This document shows, piece after piece, positions 1-18,383 of a DNA stretch of 64,000 nucleotides; position 1 is the first letter of the stretch, and the number at the start of each line of letters is the position of its first letter. The notes beneath the pieces are model-generated. The model did not search any database, was not told where the DNA came from, and saw nothing but the letters and a program-made list of their open reading frames with translations. Origin of the DNA: Hyperoplus lanceolatus (Eukaryota > Chordata > Actinopteri > Uranoscopiformes > Ammodytidae); contig CM049410.1 of the NCBI GenBank assembly GCA_026929865.2, positions 4,906,501 through 4,970,500 of the forward strand, written 5' to 3'. Made by a program: the position numbers and the translations under genes.

Positions 1-6052
<6,052 letters not shown>

Positions 6053-7068
6053 GACTCCTGGCTATCTCCTTCAGCCGGGACAGAAAGACAAGCTATGGCG
6101 GCGGCGTACCCACAATCCACTGCAGCGTGCGTGTCAATCAAAGATTATTCAAGATGGTCAAGATATATATCCGGAAATTATTCTGTCCTTTTTATTCATA
6201 ATCAGGTTTATTCGGTAACGTTCACACACACACAGTGGATTTTCCATGGTCTGTTTGGTGCACACAATAAAACTACATATGTGAAAAATATGTAAAAGAA
6301 CGTTAAAAGTCTATAAACTACGAGTATTAGGGCCACAGGGAAGAAATAACAGAATACATGATTTATTTTCTTTTATTATGAACATTTAGAATACAAGAAT
6401 ATTTCAAAATTAGAAATATTTAGTTTTCAGTCTAAAAGGAAGAGCTGTGCTAATGCAGGAGTTAATATATACAAATAGCTGATCACAGTTTAAGAGGACA
6501 AGGATGTGATAGTGTAACAAATAGGCTACAGGTCTCTATTTAGGGCTGATAGTAATATAATTATATTATACTTGGTGTCTCAAAATGTAGAACTGTCTTT
6601 CACACATTTAAACAAATAGAAAAGTCCATTTTTAAAAGGTGGCAATTAAACACAGGCAAACTTGGTTTTCAAGCAAACATTTTAAGTATTGCAAGGTTTT
6701 TGTATAAGCCAACATAGGTGTATCTATTTTTCTGCTCACTCATGCATTTATTATTTTTGGGCTTCTTTAAGAAATAAAGAGGGGAAAAAGCAGAACACAG
6801 CACTCATGGTTAAGAATTTAACATCTTTATTAGGACACAACTCAAATTGAAAAAAAAAAAAATCACTTAAATTCATGAGGCACATTACAATACAAAAATA
6901 TACTCAACATATTGCAGGTAGCAAATACAATCACTCAGAACTTCACAAAGTTTAAATACAAAAACACTGATCACGTATAGACAATTTCTTTTCACATGTA
7001 ACCTTCAAAAATATCCACAATGTGATTCTTGGGCTCAAAGAACACCTTTTGATTGAGTGAAATGTTGA

Positions 7069-7120
<52 letters not shown>

Positions 7121-7541
7121 CATCTTTCTCACAGCTGGTCACAACCCAATAAAAACATCATATAACAAAATGATACAAAAATACATTATGTTGGCAGGGA
7201 AAATCTTCATAGACTTGAGGGGCTCCAACATTTAAACATGACGTTCACATCATACGTAGAATGGGTTTAGATTTCCGGTTCGCTGATCACTTGTTCCCCA
7301 TTGTCACAACGCCAAAAACGAGGCACGCAAGTGAGTGAGTCTCATCCACAGGTAGTTACTGATTGTAAAACCATCTACTTTGTTCCTTCGGTAACAGTGC
7401 ACCGTGTTGTGCCAAGTCCAGGGCATCTCCCTTCTCAGCTGGCCGTTTTCCACAGCACTGAGCACGTACCCGTACACCCTAATGAGGGTGCAAATATTAA
7501 CCACGAAAAGATTTTTCCTTCTCAATGCCCATACTCAGATG
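6053..7541. other. Intergenic: uqcrc2 5' flank and KLHL 3' UTR
   Basis: Between the uqcrc2 start codon and the KLHL stop codon. The first ~80 bases are GC-rich and probably hold the uqcrc2 transcription start. On the minus strand an AATAAA (plus-strand tttatt at 6826-6831) lies about 710 bases past the KLHL stop and may end its 3' UTR. A pure run of 45 T lies at 7071-7115. No coding exon was seen. Confidence 0.5.
7071..7115. repeat. Poly(T) tract, 45 bases
   Basis: Uninterrupted run of T on the plus strand (A on the minus, KLHL-sense strand) within the presumed KLHL 3' UTR. It may be a retroposon poly(A) tail or simple slippage; no element body was recognised beside it. Confidence 0.9.
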
Positions 7542-10500
7542 TCAGGGTTGCAGGGTGTGTGTGTCCTTCCTCAGCTGGAGAGAGACACAGCTGAGCCAGC
7601 TGCGACTGGTGGGCATCTCACCGACGATCTCCCAGGAGTCCGTCTCATCACAGTACCTCTCAATGGTGTCGTGATACCTGCACAGAAAATATAAATCAGT
7701 AACAGTTGTAAATTTCACGGTTCTATCCAACATGGACACTTTTTTATCCCGATAGAAAAAAAGGTTTTAAATAAGTAACCAAAATAAACAAACTAACTAT
7801 AGAATCTATTTCCTACTTTTGAAATGCAAGTTCCTTAAAGCCACTACGAGTAACATGGCACATTGGCGGCCCCTTCGGACAAAAGCGGTAGTATTTTTAC
7901 GACGCCAGCTGTCCTGAAGCTGTTTTCTAGCTCGTGCCAGATGTGCGAGATTCAAATGATCAGGAAGCAATATAGTGCATGTCCGTGTGTTGAAAGTGTG
8001 AGGGCACCGGACTCTTTTCGGCTCCGTGAGAGTGGTTAGTGACACAGCATAAACTAATGCCAGTCAGTGCTACACACACCTGATTGCAATGAGTTGATAC
8101 AGTGTCACCTCTCACGGAGCTGAAAGATTGCGTGTCCTCACACAAAGCGAATGAATGAGAGACGGCAGTTAGTATGGATCACGATGAGGTAATGTGTTTA
8201 TGTTGTTGTAAATAATGACTATTTCAGATGAATAATGGTCATCTGATGATGCTGGTGAGGCAAAGTAAACTTTGTTTTAGTAGGCTACCACTCATTAATT
8301 TAGGAGTAAACACTGCAGTCTAGTTTCGCTGCGTGAAATTGTGTATACTTTGCTTGGCAACGCCCTCCCGCCCGCCTTTCACTCTCCCTTTCTTCATTGC
8401 ATTTTCTTTTTTTTCTTTGATGGTTCAGCCCCGTTATCAGTCATTATGACGACAAATAACTGTCTCAAACAAGGCTCCCGCTCCCCTTCCCTCACCTGGA
8501 GGGATAGGCTTCTCAAATCGTGTCGCTGCGCCACACTGAAATCTGCCACCAATACGGATATGTGACCATAGAGCATGCACGCGTGAACCGAAAATCGGAT
8601 TGGGTGTGCGACCAGACCAAACGCAGTAAAACTATATAAAAACATCTTTCTTTGCACTGATGGTCTCGTTTGCTGTTAAAGGTAATTTATGATTATGAGA
8701 CTGTTTAAAAGATATTTAAATGTTACTCGTAGCCGCTTTAAGCTGTTCCTGGGCTCCTGGATAGGTTCCTGCTGGCATTAGATCACCATATGATCCTTAC
8801 CTGTCCCAGCCTTCTTCTCCTCCCAGGACATAGATCTTCCCATCCACTACTGCAGCACCGGGCCGGTAGCGTCGTTCCTTCATGGGAGCGCACATGGTCC
8901 ACTGGTTGGTCTTGGGATTGTAACACTCCACCTTATCCGTGTTCTCCGTCGAAGCGTGCCATCCACCTTGGAGAACACGCAAACACACCAAACAGTTTTT
9001 AAGTTTGTTGCTGCGTTTCAATGATTAGCGACCGCAGCGTTGCATTACATACCTATGACATAAAGCTTTCCTTTGAGTGTACAAGCAGCCGAACCGGAGC
9101 GAGCGATCTGCATTGGCGCCACCTCCGTCCACACACTCAGCTGAGGGTTGTACACCTGAGCCAGGTCAGTGCCGTCGCCGTCCTCTAGAACCGCACCACC
9201 TGTCAGGACACAGAGCGGATGTAGCAGGATGAAATTTAAAAAAAAACTGTACATCCAAAAGGCTTCTAATAAAAAGCACAAACCGCCTGTTTGCAAGCCT
9301 GTGTTTCCCCCACCAGTAACATAGAGCAGTCCGTCCAGCGCCACCACAGCTGGACTTGTGACGGCCACCTTGACCGACTTGATGAACTGCCAGGAGTTGT
9401 TGTGAGGGTTGTAACACTCCACCGAGTCCAGACGAGAGTGTCCCTCCCACCCTCCCACTGCGTACACAAAGCCGTCCAACATCACCAGGCCTGAGGAGAG
9501 CAGAAATAAAAATCAATAAAAGTTACTGCTAAAGGTCACAATTTGAACATGGCGTTATGTGAAGTCAGAGTTCTGCTCTTATTTTCACCGGTTTCTGGGG
9601 ATGAGCAATACATTTTATATATATCAAATCACTCAGGGGTGATATGAAGCACTTTGTGTTTGATGCAAGTTTTTCAGTGCATGGCATAGAGGAGAACGGG
9701 GTTATATGTCACACGGGTTGGTTGTCACAATCGTTATATCTCGGAACCAGAAGGCGCTGTCTGTGAAATTTTGGTATGTAAATATCCAGAATTGGGATCA
9801 GAGGTCACATGCATAGTCTTCCTTGGAGTTAGACTGCTGAATTTGAGGTGAGAGGACTGTTTGTGTTTTTCATGTCAAATTGAAAATATTTAGCTCCTCA
9901 GTATTGTTCTTCTAGGCTTTTACACAATGGGTTTATAACAAAACACTTGTTACCCATAAAAAGTGTGAAGGGTAAACTATAGTTTAGATTGTGGTTAGCA
10001 AGCTAATTAGTTGTCAGATGGTTGTTGGCCTTGATGCTAGCAAGAAATTCAAGTTGGGGTTGGTCGTCACATTTTTTGGGGGGGTTGGTTGTCACATGTT
10101 ATCCAAAAGCTGCAACCAGAAAAGGAACCCAATGACAAAAGAAATTGTCAAGCTGTATCCTCACTGACACCTTAGAGAAGGAAAGAATAGAGCACGAAAA
10201 GGCAGCTAGCATGCAAAAGAAAAAAGGGAAACAAAATCAAAACAACCCAGAGCACCCCAAACTAGACCAGCTGCCAAGGCTGTATGTAGGCCTATTTGTC
10301 AACTTGACAATGCAATTGAACTTTCAAATTTAGCGTTTTAAGATTATTCCCATTAAGATAACATTGTGACAAACAACCCCATAGTGTGTGACAACCGCCC
10401 CCTTGATGGGGTTGGTTGTCACAATGTGTAAGGGTGTCTTTGATGATTAATTTCTTCTTTATTACAATAAGATAGAAAAAAGGAGAGGTACACATTTCAA

Positions 10501-13500
10501 GCAAACACCTTAAGCTTCAATTTAATGTAGGAATGACTATTAAAAGATGATTAGGTGATGAGCAATTCTCACTAGAGTAAAAAGTGTGCCTACTAGCCCC
10601 GGTCTTCCCTGCATCATCATCATATAGAGGCCAGCTAACCTAATTCAGAGCGTGCTACGTTCATGGGAGCCATCTCGATCCAGGAGTCCAAGCAGGGGTC
10701 GTAGCGCCACATCTCCCTGCTGGCTGAGCCGTCGGGGAACTCTCCGCCTGCCAGATACAGAGTGGAGTCTGCAGAGAAGGGAGAGAGGGACAGTTGTGGC
10801 TCATTTCAGACCAAGGGGACACCATAGGGATGCGCGTAGCCACTAATTTCCCCAAGGTTTAAACAGCAGTTTTAATTTAGACTAGTCGACTGGTCCAGAT
10901 CGTTATTTTAAGTGTGTCTTTATAAAGTTTCTTGTTAAACATTAGTGTAGGCTACTGTTTGCTTATCGCCAGACCCCACCGAGTCCCGCTGTGTGTTGTT
11001 TTGGGTTTGTCCCACCGCCGTGCGTACAGGCAGCATTAAAACAGGACAGGAGGAATAAGAAAACTGTTCAACTTTGAGCTGCTCTCACCTTTTTCTCTTT
11101 CTCTCTCTCTTTCTTTTACTAGCCCACACCTATAGGGCTACAAACGCCTTCAATCTCACACATTGTATGTACAAGTCCAAGTGATAAGAAAATAAAATAC
11201 TAGCCGACTAGTATTTCTGCTGCCGACTAGTGAGGCAGAGGACGTTTAACCGACTAGTCATGTGCATCCCTAATATGGAGTTTCATCATCAGTAAGTAAG
11301 TAAAATGTATCTACAGTGTCGTGCGAAAGTTTGTGAACCCTTTGAGCCTTTTGGAATTTTACTTATTTTAACCATTATTAATTAATTTTTTTCAATACCA
11401 GTATTTTTTATATGAAATAACAGATGTTTGTTTATCAATTCAACATTTTTCTTTTCCAGAAATCAATTGTTAAAACAGTTAAAACAAATTATTTGACAAA
11501 TGTTGTATGTGCAAAAGTTTGTGAACCCTAAGCTGCATTGCTTAAATCGAGCAAGGTAAACACAATCAGGTGGGCCAAATTGATTGATGAAATAGACCAA
11601 TGTAATGAGAGATCTTTAGGGAAGAAATTGGGCGCCACTAGCTAAAACAAAGATAAAACCAGACCAGTTTAGGCCCACCAAACTGAACCCATACAGGTCA
11701 GACATGCTAAAAGGGAAAGAAATCTCAGAAGATCTCAGGAATAGAGTTGTGATGCTGCACATTTGTCTGGGGACAGCTATAAATTAATTCAAAAAAGTTT
11801 GAGCTCCATCGGTCCACCGTGAGGCAAATCATCTACAAATGGAGAGCTTTACGAGTGACTAAACATCTGCCTAGAAGTGGACTTCCTTCAAAAATATCTT
11901 CAAGCGCCACAAGAAAAGTATTTTTTTAGTTAAAAGCCAACCCACACATTACATCTAGTGATTTGCAGACCTCTCTTGCAACATCTGGGACAGATGTGCA
12001 TGGTTCCACAATAAGAAGAAAACTCAGTCAACATGGCTTTCAAGGGAGGGTTGTTGAAGAAGCCTCTGCTCTCAAAAAAGAACAAAACTGCTTGTCACAA
12101 CTTTGCCAGAGAGCACCTGGAGATACCTGAAGTCTTATTCTGTGGACAGATTACTCCAAAATTGATCTGTTTGGTCATAACCAAAACCGCCATGTTTGGG
12201 CAAAAACGCAACTCTGGCTACCACCAAGAGAACCTTCTCCCAAGTGAAGAATGGTGGTGGAAAATGGTCTGCAAATCTCCAGATGTAATGTGTGGGTTGG
12301 CTTTTACCTGAAAAATCCCTTTTCTTGTGGCGCTTGAAGATATTTTTGAAGGAAGTCCACTTCTAGGCAGATGTTAAGTCACTCGTAAAGCTCTCCATTT
12401 GTAGATGATTTGCCTCACGGTGGGCCGATGGAGCTCAAACCTTTTTATACGAATGTATAGCTGTCCCCAGACAAATGTGCAACATCAAAACTCTATTCCT
12501 GCGATCCTCTGAGATTTTTTCCCCTTTGAGCATGTCTGACCTGTATGGGTTCAGTTTGGTGGGCCTAAACTGACCTGGTTTTATCTTTGTTTTATCTAGT
12601 GGCGCCCAATTTCTTCCCTCAAGATCTCTCATTACATTGGTCTATTTCATCAATCAGTTTGGCCCACCTGATTGTGTTTACCTTGCTCGATTTAAGCAAT
12701 GCAGCTTGGGGTTCACAAACTTTTGCACATACAACATTTGTCAAATCATTTGTTTTATCCATTTTAACAATTGATTTCTGGAAAAGAAAAATGTTGAATT
12801 GATAAACAAACATCTGTTATTTCATATAAAAAATACTGGTATTGAAAAAAATGAATTAATAATGGTTCAAATAAATAAAATTCCAAAAGGCTCAAGGGGT
12901 TCACAAACTTTCGCACGACACTGTATGTAGCGCTTTTCACAGACGACAGGGTCACAAAGTGCTTTTACAATGTGCATGGAAAATAAAAAAGCATAGTAAA
13001 AAAAAATACGTCTTAAGAATAAAAATGAATAAAAAAAAAAACCACCACAGATAAAATTAGCAACATATGAAAAGAGACAGAAGTTACTCAGTGCCAGCGT
13101 TTCCTCACCCGACACCACCAGCCCGTGTTTGCTAACGGCGAAGGGCAGACAGGCCAGGTTCTTCCATTGGCTGGTGACGGGGTCGAAGCTCTCCACGCTG
13201 CGCAGCACCACCTTGTCATCTTCCCCGCCAACTGTCACGATCACTTCAGCCGCCCCTGTTGCCATGGCGACGGGAGAAGAGGAAGAGAGAGAGAGGAGTG
13301 AGACTGTTAGTTTCTACATTGAAATCGATGGATTGAATCAAAAAAAAAGGTCACAGTTAAGAAGATGGAACATGTTCAATTTATGCTCAAATTATTTGTG
13401 ATGAATTGGTTATCAAAATGTTTGCACAGATGACTGATCGATTCACAAATGGACTCATTTTTTTTTTTTAGCTCTAGTGGGCATCTAGCAGAGCGTAAAA

Positions 13501-15698
13501 GGAAAACATGTAACAGTAGGAAAACCAGCTTTAATGTGTACCTCTTTATAAGAAAAATACAACTAAAATATAGTATCGATAAATTGAAGTCCAGTGTTCG
13601 TTTCACCCTTGCCAAGATACACATTTTTTTTTAACTAGAATGTGTGGTTCATTAAGTGTAGAAAAGAGAAACACTAGGCTGTATACGTGACCAAGATGAA
13701 GCCTCTAGTCATAATGAAAATGCCATGGGTCTCGTTGACACCTCGTGTGTTCACCTGTGGACCTGCGTGGCCTGGCTCTTGAACAGTAGAGCTCTCCGCG
13801 CCGGTCCTTTAGCAGCAGGTAGTCCTTGGCCTGGGAGATGAGCCTCTGGCAGCCCTGGTTCTCCTTCACCACGTCCAGAGACTCGATCACATCGTGCAGG
13901 TAGTAGGGGCTGATCAGAGGCAGCCGGATATGCTCCAGGACCTATGGAGGGACAAATAGAAGGAGGGTAAACATGAAAATGATAAATATTAAGTATCCTA
14001 AAGCAGGGGGGATTTAGTGTCCACGGATGGATAACTGAACAGACTCATTCTTTGATGGTTTCTTGTAAAAGGTTCTAAGAGCTATAATGTACGGTGCAAT
14101 GTCTAAGGAGTAAAGTGTGTCACAATCCTTTTATTATTTCAAATTAAATGAACCAAACAAATAAACAGATAAACAAAACAGCTGCAGAGTTGAGGGCTCT
14201 TTTACAATTCAGCGTCACCTCAATAGGACATGCTTGGGACGAAGCAGGACGGTAGTAAACACATTCATACCAGGTTGCAAAAAAAAGGAGAAGCAGCAGA
14301 GCGTTAGTAAACCCAAGTGATTCTGACCTTTTCAAAGCTCTGTTTGCGGCAGGGGGATTTACCCAACCACAACATGGCCGCCTCGAATGCCACCTCCTCT
14401 TCGGGCACGTTCAGGTGGTCACTGGACAGGATTTCTGTCAGTTTGTCCACACACAGGGAAAGGAACTCGTCCTGGAGAGACGCGGAAAAAATTAAGTGTA
14501 AGTGACAACCTCCTCAAACACAGGGCGCATCATCCATAATGTGCTAATCACATGACAGGAGGTGGATTATCTTTGCTAAGCCCCTTTTAACACATGAATC
14601 CCCCTGCAACACTGGCAGCCTCAATTGTCCTGGTGAGGCCCTGGTGGCATGTGCTGAGGCAGCATTATATTGACTTGATGACAGAGTGTACGCATGGGTT
14701 CTAGAAATAATTACCAAGAGAAACCTGAGTGGACCGAATCCGTGTTTGGTTTAATATAACAGGAACACACTCGGGTTGTAACCTCTCACCTGCAGATGAA
14801 CACTGTTGAAGTGCTCCAGAATGTAGTCCATGCTGCGCTTCTCCAGCACCTTACAAGAATGGGCCTCAGCGAAGCAGTGAATCCCCACACAGTTCATCTC
14901 ATCCATCTGACGCTCCATAAAGCGACAGCAGGCCTCTCGCACAGCCATCACGTCCAGCAGGTTGGCCGCTGCCAGCAGGGCCTGTGGCCACACCAAAAGT
15001 AAGTTTCAATCGCACATGCTCTTTAGGGGAGGGGGTGAAGATGGGAAGAGAGAAGGCGAGAGGCATCCCTTTACCTGAACATTAGCTTTGGAGATGTAGA
15101 CCTCGGACGTGTAGGCGTAGCTCACCAGCATGCCAATCATTTGAGGCTCAACTCCATTGATGGCGACTCGCTCCTGTTTGGACTCTATCAGGTCGGTGGA
15201 GAACATGGCCTGAGTAAACACACACGCACATGCACAGTACAGTTTATTGCTGTTCTAGCTAATGAACATGAGCCTGGACTCCCAATCGTTACATTGAGGT
15301 GAGATATATATTATGCTCACTATGGCCCACATCAGTGTCGAAACAACATGAAAAAGGGCGTTTTGCATAATAAATTCTGACCTTTCAGTGTGATTAAGTC
15401 TGTGATGTGTTACCTGGAAGTAGGAGCTGAAAGAGGCCAGCACGATGCGGTGGCAGGGGAACTCCTGCCCCCCGCAGCACAGGGTCACATCGCAGAAGGC
15501 GTTGTTGAGCCGCAGACTGTTGAGGCCCTGCAGGACGGTGTTGGGGTGCCTGGCCTCCACGAATAGGTAGTCCTCGCTGCTCAGAGAGACTGGAGGAGCG
15601 GCGGCCGCGGCACTAGTGTTCTCCTGGTCCTGGAATATGACGTTGATAGCGGACGGCGAGGATGCTAAACCGGCGTTGACGGCTATTATTTCAGCCAT
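7542..15698 (-). CDS. Kelch-like (BTB-BACK-kelch) protein, 614 aa
   Basis: Predicted substrate adaptor of a Cullin-3 ubiquitin ligase. Exons on the minus strand: 15414-15698, 15075-15209, 14790-14981, 14328-14471, 13755-13941, 13109-13255, 10640-10768, 9314-9490, 9053-9199, 8801-8966, 7542-7677. Lengths sum to 1,845 nt and all phases agree. Residues ~60-160 form a BTB domain (NNAFCDVTLCCGGQEFPCHR), ~165-290 a BACK domain (NCVGIHCFAEAHSCKVLEK), and ~315-600 six kelch blades with repeated GG, Y and W positions (for example GFVYAVGGWEGHSRLDSVE, GKIYVLGGEEGW). The start MAEIIAVNAGL is the last in-frame Met before a well-supported BTB exon; two upstream in-frame Met codons (as in MPYTSTLPG) cannot be excluded. 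It was not matched to a particular human KLHL paralogue, so no symbol is given. Its introns hold several transposons. Confidence 0.92.
7835..8741. mobile_element. TTAA-flanked MITE (piggyBac- or Kolobok-type), 0.9 kb
   Basis: Both ends are bounded by TTAA (7835-7838 and 8738-8741). The termini are inverted: left agccactacgagtaacat, right complement agcggctacgagtaacat, 18 bases with two mismatches. An inner inverted pair is visible (ctccgtgagag near 8023, ctctcacggag near 8109). No long transposase frame is present, so it is non-autonomous. Lies in the last KLHL intron. A right-end relative occurs at 23,430-23,541. Confidence 0.75.
9697..10440. repeat. Interspersed repeat with inverted GGTTGTCACA motifs
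   Basis: The motif ggttggttgtcacaa and variants occur at least six times at the two ends of this stretch, in direct and inverted orientation: gggttggttgtcacaatcgt near 9716, gtcgtcacat and ggttggttgtcacatgttat near 10,060-10,100, and inverted forms near 10,355-10,400. This suggests a DNA transposon with subterminal repeats inside a KLHL intron. No target duplication or transposase was identified, so the class is open. Confidence 0.45.
11290..12995 (-). mobile_element. LINE 3' tail interrupted by the palindromic Tc1 element
   Basis: The flanks of the Tc1 insertion read agtaagtaagtaaaatgta on the left and tgtagcgcttttcacag followed by gggtcacaaagtgc on the right. Joined, they resemble the widespread teleost LINE tail (tatagcgcttttc type, also seen at 17,940-17,960). 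This indicates nested insertion, with the LINE older than the Tc1. Confidence 0.5.
11312..12925. mobile_element. Palindromic Tc1/mariner-like element, arms ~650 bp
   Basis: Starts tacagtgtcgtgcgaaag and ends with its exact complement, giving the TA target expected of Tc1/mariner. The inverted repetition continues from 11,312 to about 11,970 and from about 12,267 to 12,925 at roughly 95% or better, around a spacer of ~300 bases. Each arm has two copies of a transposase-site-like motif, gcgaaagtttgtgaaccc at the tip and gcaaaagtttgtgaaccc ~190 bases inside (IR/DR layout). Each arm also contains the N-terminal transposase region (MLKGKEISEDLRNRVV on the plus strand in the left arm; a minus-strand copy at 12,435-12,632). 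The spacer encodes broken middle transposase sequence. The 3' half of a normal element is missing. Located in a KLHL intron. Confidence 0.85.
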
Positions 15699-16279
15699 TA
15701 TTTCAGCCACTCCGCTAGTCAAGCCTGGGAGGGTGCTGGTGTACGGCATAGACAACACAATTAAGACACTTTCACGCCAAATACTCACTTCAGGAAACAG
15801 CAACGGTTTGAATAATAGCTGCTGAAGTAGTTCTCGGTAAATAAACACCAATTTAAGAGTGACATTGGTAAAAGTTGCAGGACAAGCAACAGAGCGGTGA
15901 GTCGATCTGAGATTTTTTTATTAGCTCCCTAATGAGGCTTACCTCCGGTGAAGCCCCGCGCACGAGCCGTTTTCTATCGATTAAAACCTGATTCAAACTA
16001 ATAAGTCCTATCACTTGGGCGCGGAGGGGCGAGAGCAAACGTTCAGCAGGTTGCACCAGTGAAACATTACCCGCGAGACATAATCGTGACCACTACAAAA
16101 CACCGCAAACACACTCTCGCCTCGCGTCAAACCGTAACTAGCTGCATTTGACGCCTCTCACTGGAAACTCCTCCCATCGCGTCTACGCAGCTCAAGAGAG
16201 AGAACCTCCGAGGACTTCCGGCTTCGCTTCCGTCTGCGTGTGTTTTGCTCTAATGTCTTCTGTTATTTATGAGTAACTG

Positions 16280-16571
16280 CACATCCTTTTCATACTACGC
16301 TCCACGTCTGTGAAACACACTGCCTGATGACCTGAGGGCCGCAGAGAGTGTTGATATTTTTAAGGGCAAACTGAAAACTTACCTTTTTATTAAACAACTT
16401 TTTTATTCAGTTATTTAATCTTTTATTTTATTTGCATTATTTTATATCTTTTATAGCCTATTTTATTTTATTTATATATGTAGTCTGCTTTTATTTACTT
16501 TTTATGAATACTTTTATTATTTATTTCATTTATTGATTCTTCTTCTTCTTCTTCTTCTTCTTCTTCTTCTT

Positions 16572-16661
<90 letters not shown>

Positions 16662-16885
16662 TTTATTTTTTATTAGTCTAATTAATTTCTATCCTATGTA
16701 TTTTTTTTCTCTTTTTTTAATCACTATAAAGAGCTCTAATTTATTTGATCTCTTTATTTTAAATTGTTTTTTTGCATGTATGCATATCTCTGAGTGGGGG
16801 TTGGGGGGGTTGTATTAAGCACTTTGTGTTACATTTGATTGTATGAAAAGTGCTATATGAATAAAGTTTGATTGAGTTTGACTTG
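16280..16885 (+). mobile_element. LINE ORF2 C-terminus with 3' tail, containing microsatellites
   Basis: At 16,300-16,400 codons in shifting frames read as a LINE C-terminus (LPDDLRAAESVDIFKGKLKT with minor damage). The 3' end near 16,840-16,880 carries aagtgctatatgaataaagt, a typical teleost LINE tail. CTT and ATT microsatellites have expanded inside it. Confidence 0.6.
16537..16660. repeat. Compound (CTT)n-(ATT)n microsatellite
   Basis: About 21 TTC/CTT units (16,537-16,600) run directly into about 20 ATT units (16,601-16,660). Probably arose inside the AT-rich LINE tail around it. Confidence 0.93.
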
Positions 16886-17770
16886 TTTTTGAGACATAAT
16901 CCGAATGAACTTTTTCAAAAAAAATTCAGTGAGAGGAGTTACTCTGAGACAGGTAAACCGTAAACATTTACTATAATAATAATAACTATAATGAAAAACT
17001 TTATTTTATATGTTACATTTCTTAGCAAAGTTACAAACTGCTTTACGACTACATAAAAAAAACATCACTTGTAAATTAAAACAACAAATGGATCATTTAA
17101 AAAAACAAATAGCATTACAACACTCCCTTAACTATAAAAGAAAGTATTCCCTTAGTCCCTAAACTAACTTTTCTATATGAAATGACTTGACTTTTATGGC
17201 AACTTGGAAACAGAATGACATGAAATAGAACTGACCGATTATTAACCTACACTCACAATTTAAATCCACCGAAGTGCTGTACAGCATTAAAGTCAGATGC
17301 ACAAGAACTTACATTATCAAGAGCCGGGTTCACCATCAGTTCTCTTTCTCTCATGCACCAGTTGACTCGCTCTTCTCATCTCTACCCACAAGATAGTTTG
17401 ATAAACACTTTCCAGTTGGTTTTGCCTTTCTCTGTAAATGCAACATCGTAAAGATCGGTGGACCCCAAACTTTCTTCTTGCTTTACATGACATTAGCTGC
17501 CTATGTACACAGTCAGTAGTCACAGAGCAACTTTGAAGAAGTAGTTTGAGTCATTATAGTTTAGTTTTAGTTAAAATTAAAAATAACAGAGTCATGTCTC
17601 TGGCCATGTGCTAACTCAACCTATACTTATTTGTACCTGCTAAATGGACACACAGATACACAGAGATTATTGAATTGGAGACATTGTCTTGCATGTATTT
17701 ATTTATTTATTTGATAGTGATCTTGTACGTCAAATTAATTTACAACAGCATCACCAAACCATCCAACGTC

Positions 17771-17990
17771 AATTTCATTAAACTTTTATTTATCCTCGAG
17801 AGACCAATTGAGGGGTAACCCTCATTTCCAATGACGTCGAGTCAATGATTTCTCATTTATAGAGAGTCAGTGATATTATGGATTTGAGGCCGAGTTCTAG
17901 GCCATAATAATAATAATAATAATAATACATGGGATTTGTATAGCGCTTTTCTCATAATCAAAGCTCTTTACAGAGGAAATAACAAACAAC
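17771..17990 (-). mobile_element. Two LINE 3' tail fragments
   Basis: 17,780-17,845 nearly repeats the tail at 120-180 (tttatttatcctcgagagac and onward, ending in the gagtca motif). 17,902-17,990 has an (ATA)n run and tttgtatagcgcttttctca, another teleost LINE terminus. Confidence 0.6.
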
Positions 17991-18383
17991 AAATAAACAA
18001 ACAAAAATAAATGCAAAGTTGACGGGGGCTGGGTGGGGGGGGTGATCTAGGAGTTGGCAGAGGAGAAGAGATGATTGGGGAGATGATTGGGGATCTGAGG
18101 CCATGTGTCTGTCCTTTTTTTATTTTCTCTTCATTTAACCAGACGTGTGGAGGTTATTTTTGATATTTAATGTTAACACTTCTATCATGCCGTTTGTAAT
18201 TGGTTATAAAATTGGTTATTCTGTATAACAATGCATTGCACAATGTGACTTGAATGTTCAATTGACATAAATGATGTCAATATTGGAAAATCATCTGAGA
18301 ATCAAACTCATTACTCTCTTTACAAAATATACAGACTCCTTTTCAGTTGGGGGCGGGTTTTTATATCATTGTTCATATCCAGA

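Larger units (their letters stand above)
15699..18383. other. Intergenic between KLHL and anks4b
   Basis: Contains the KLHL 5' flank (about 15,700-16,230), a plus-strand LINE end, CTT/ATT microsatellites, a second LINE tail copy at 17,771-17,845 and a third tail near 17,902-17,990. Near 18,118 a minus-strand AATAAA lies ~265 bases past the anks4b stop and may end its 3' UTR. No further gene was seen. Confidence 0.6.

Noticed and set aside
9045-9485. Single 146-codon kelch frame
   Set aside because: It reads through an intron (9,200-9,313) between two KLHL exons; the spliced model keeps kelch spacing and phase.
12033-12311. Separate small gene inside the KLHL intron
   Set aside because: It is broken middle transposase sequence of the palindromic Tc1 element, with frameshifts.
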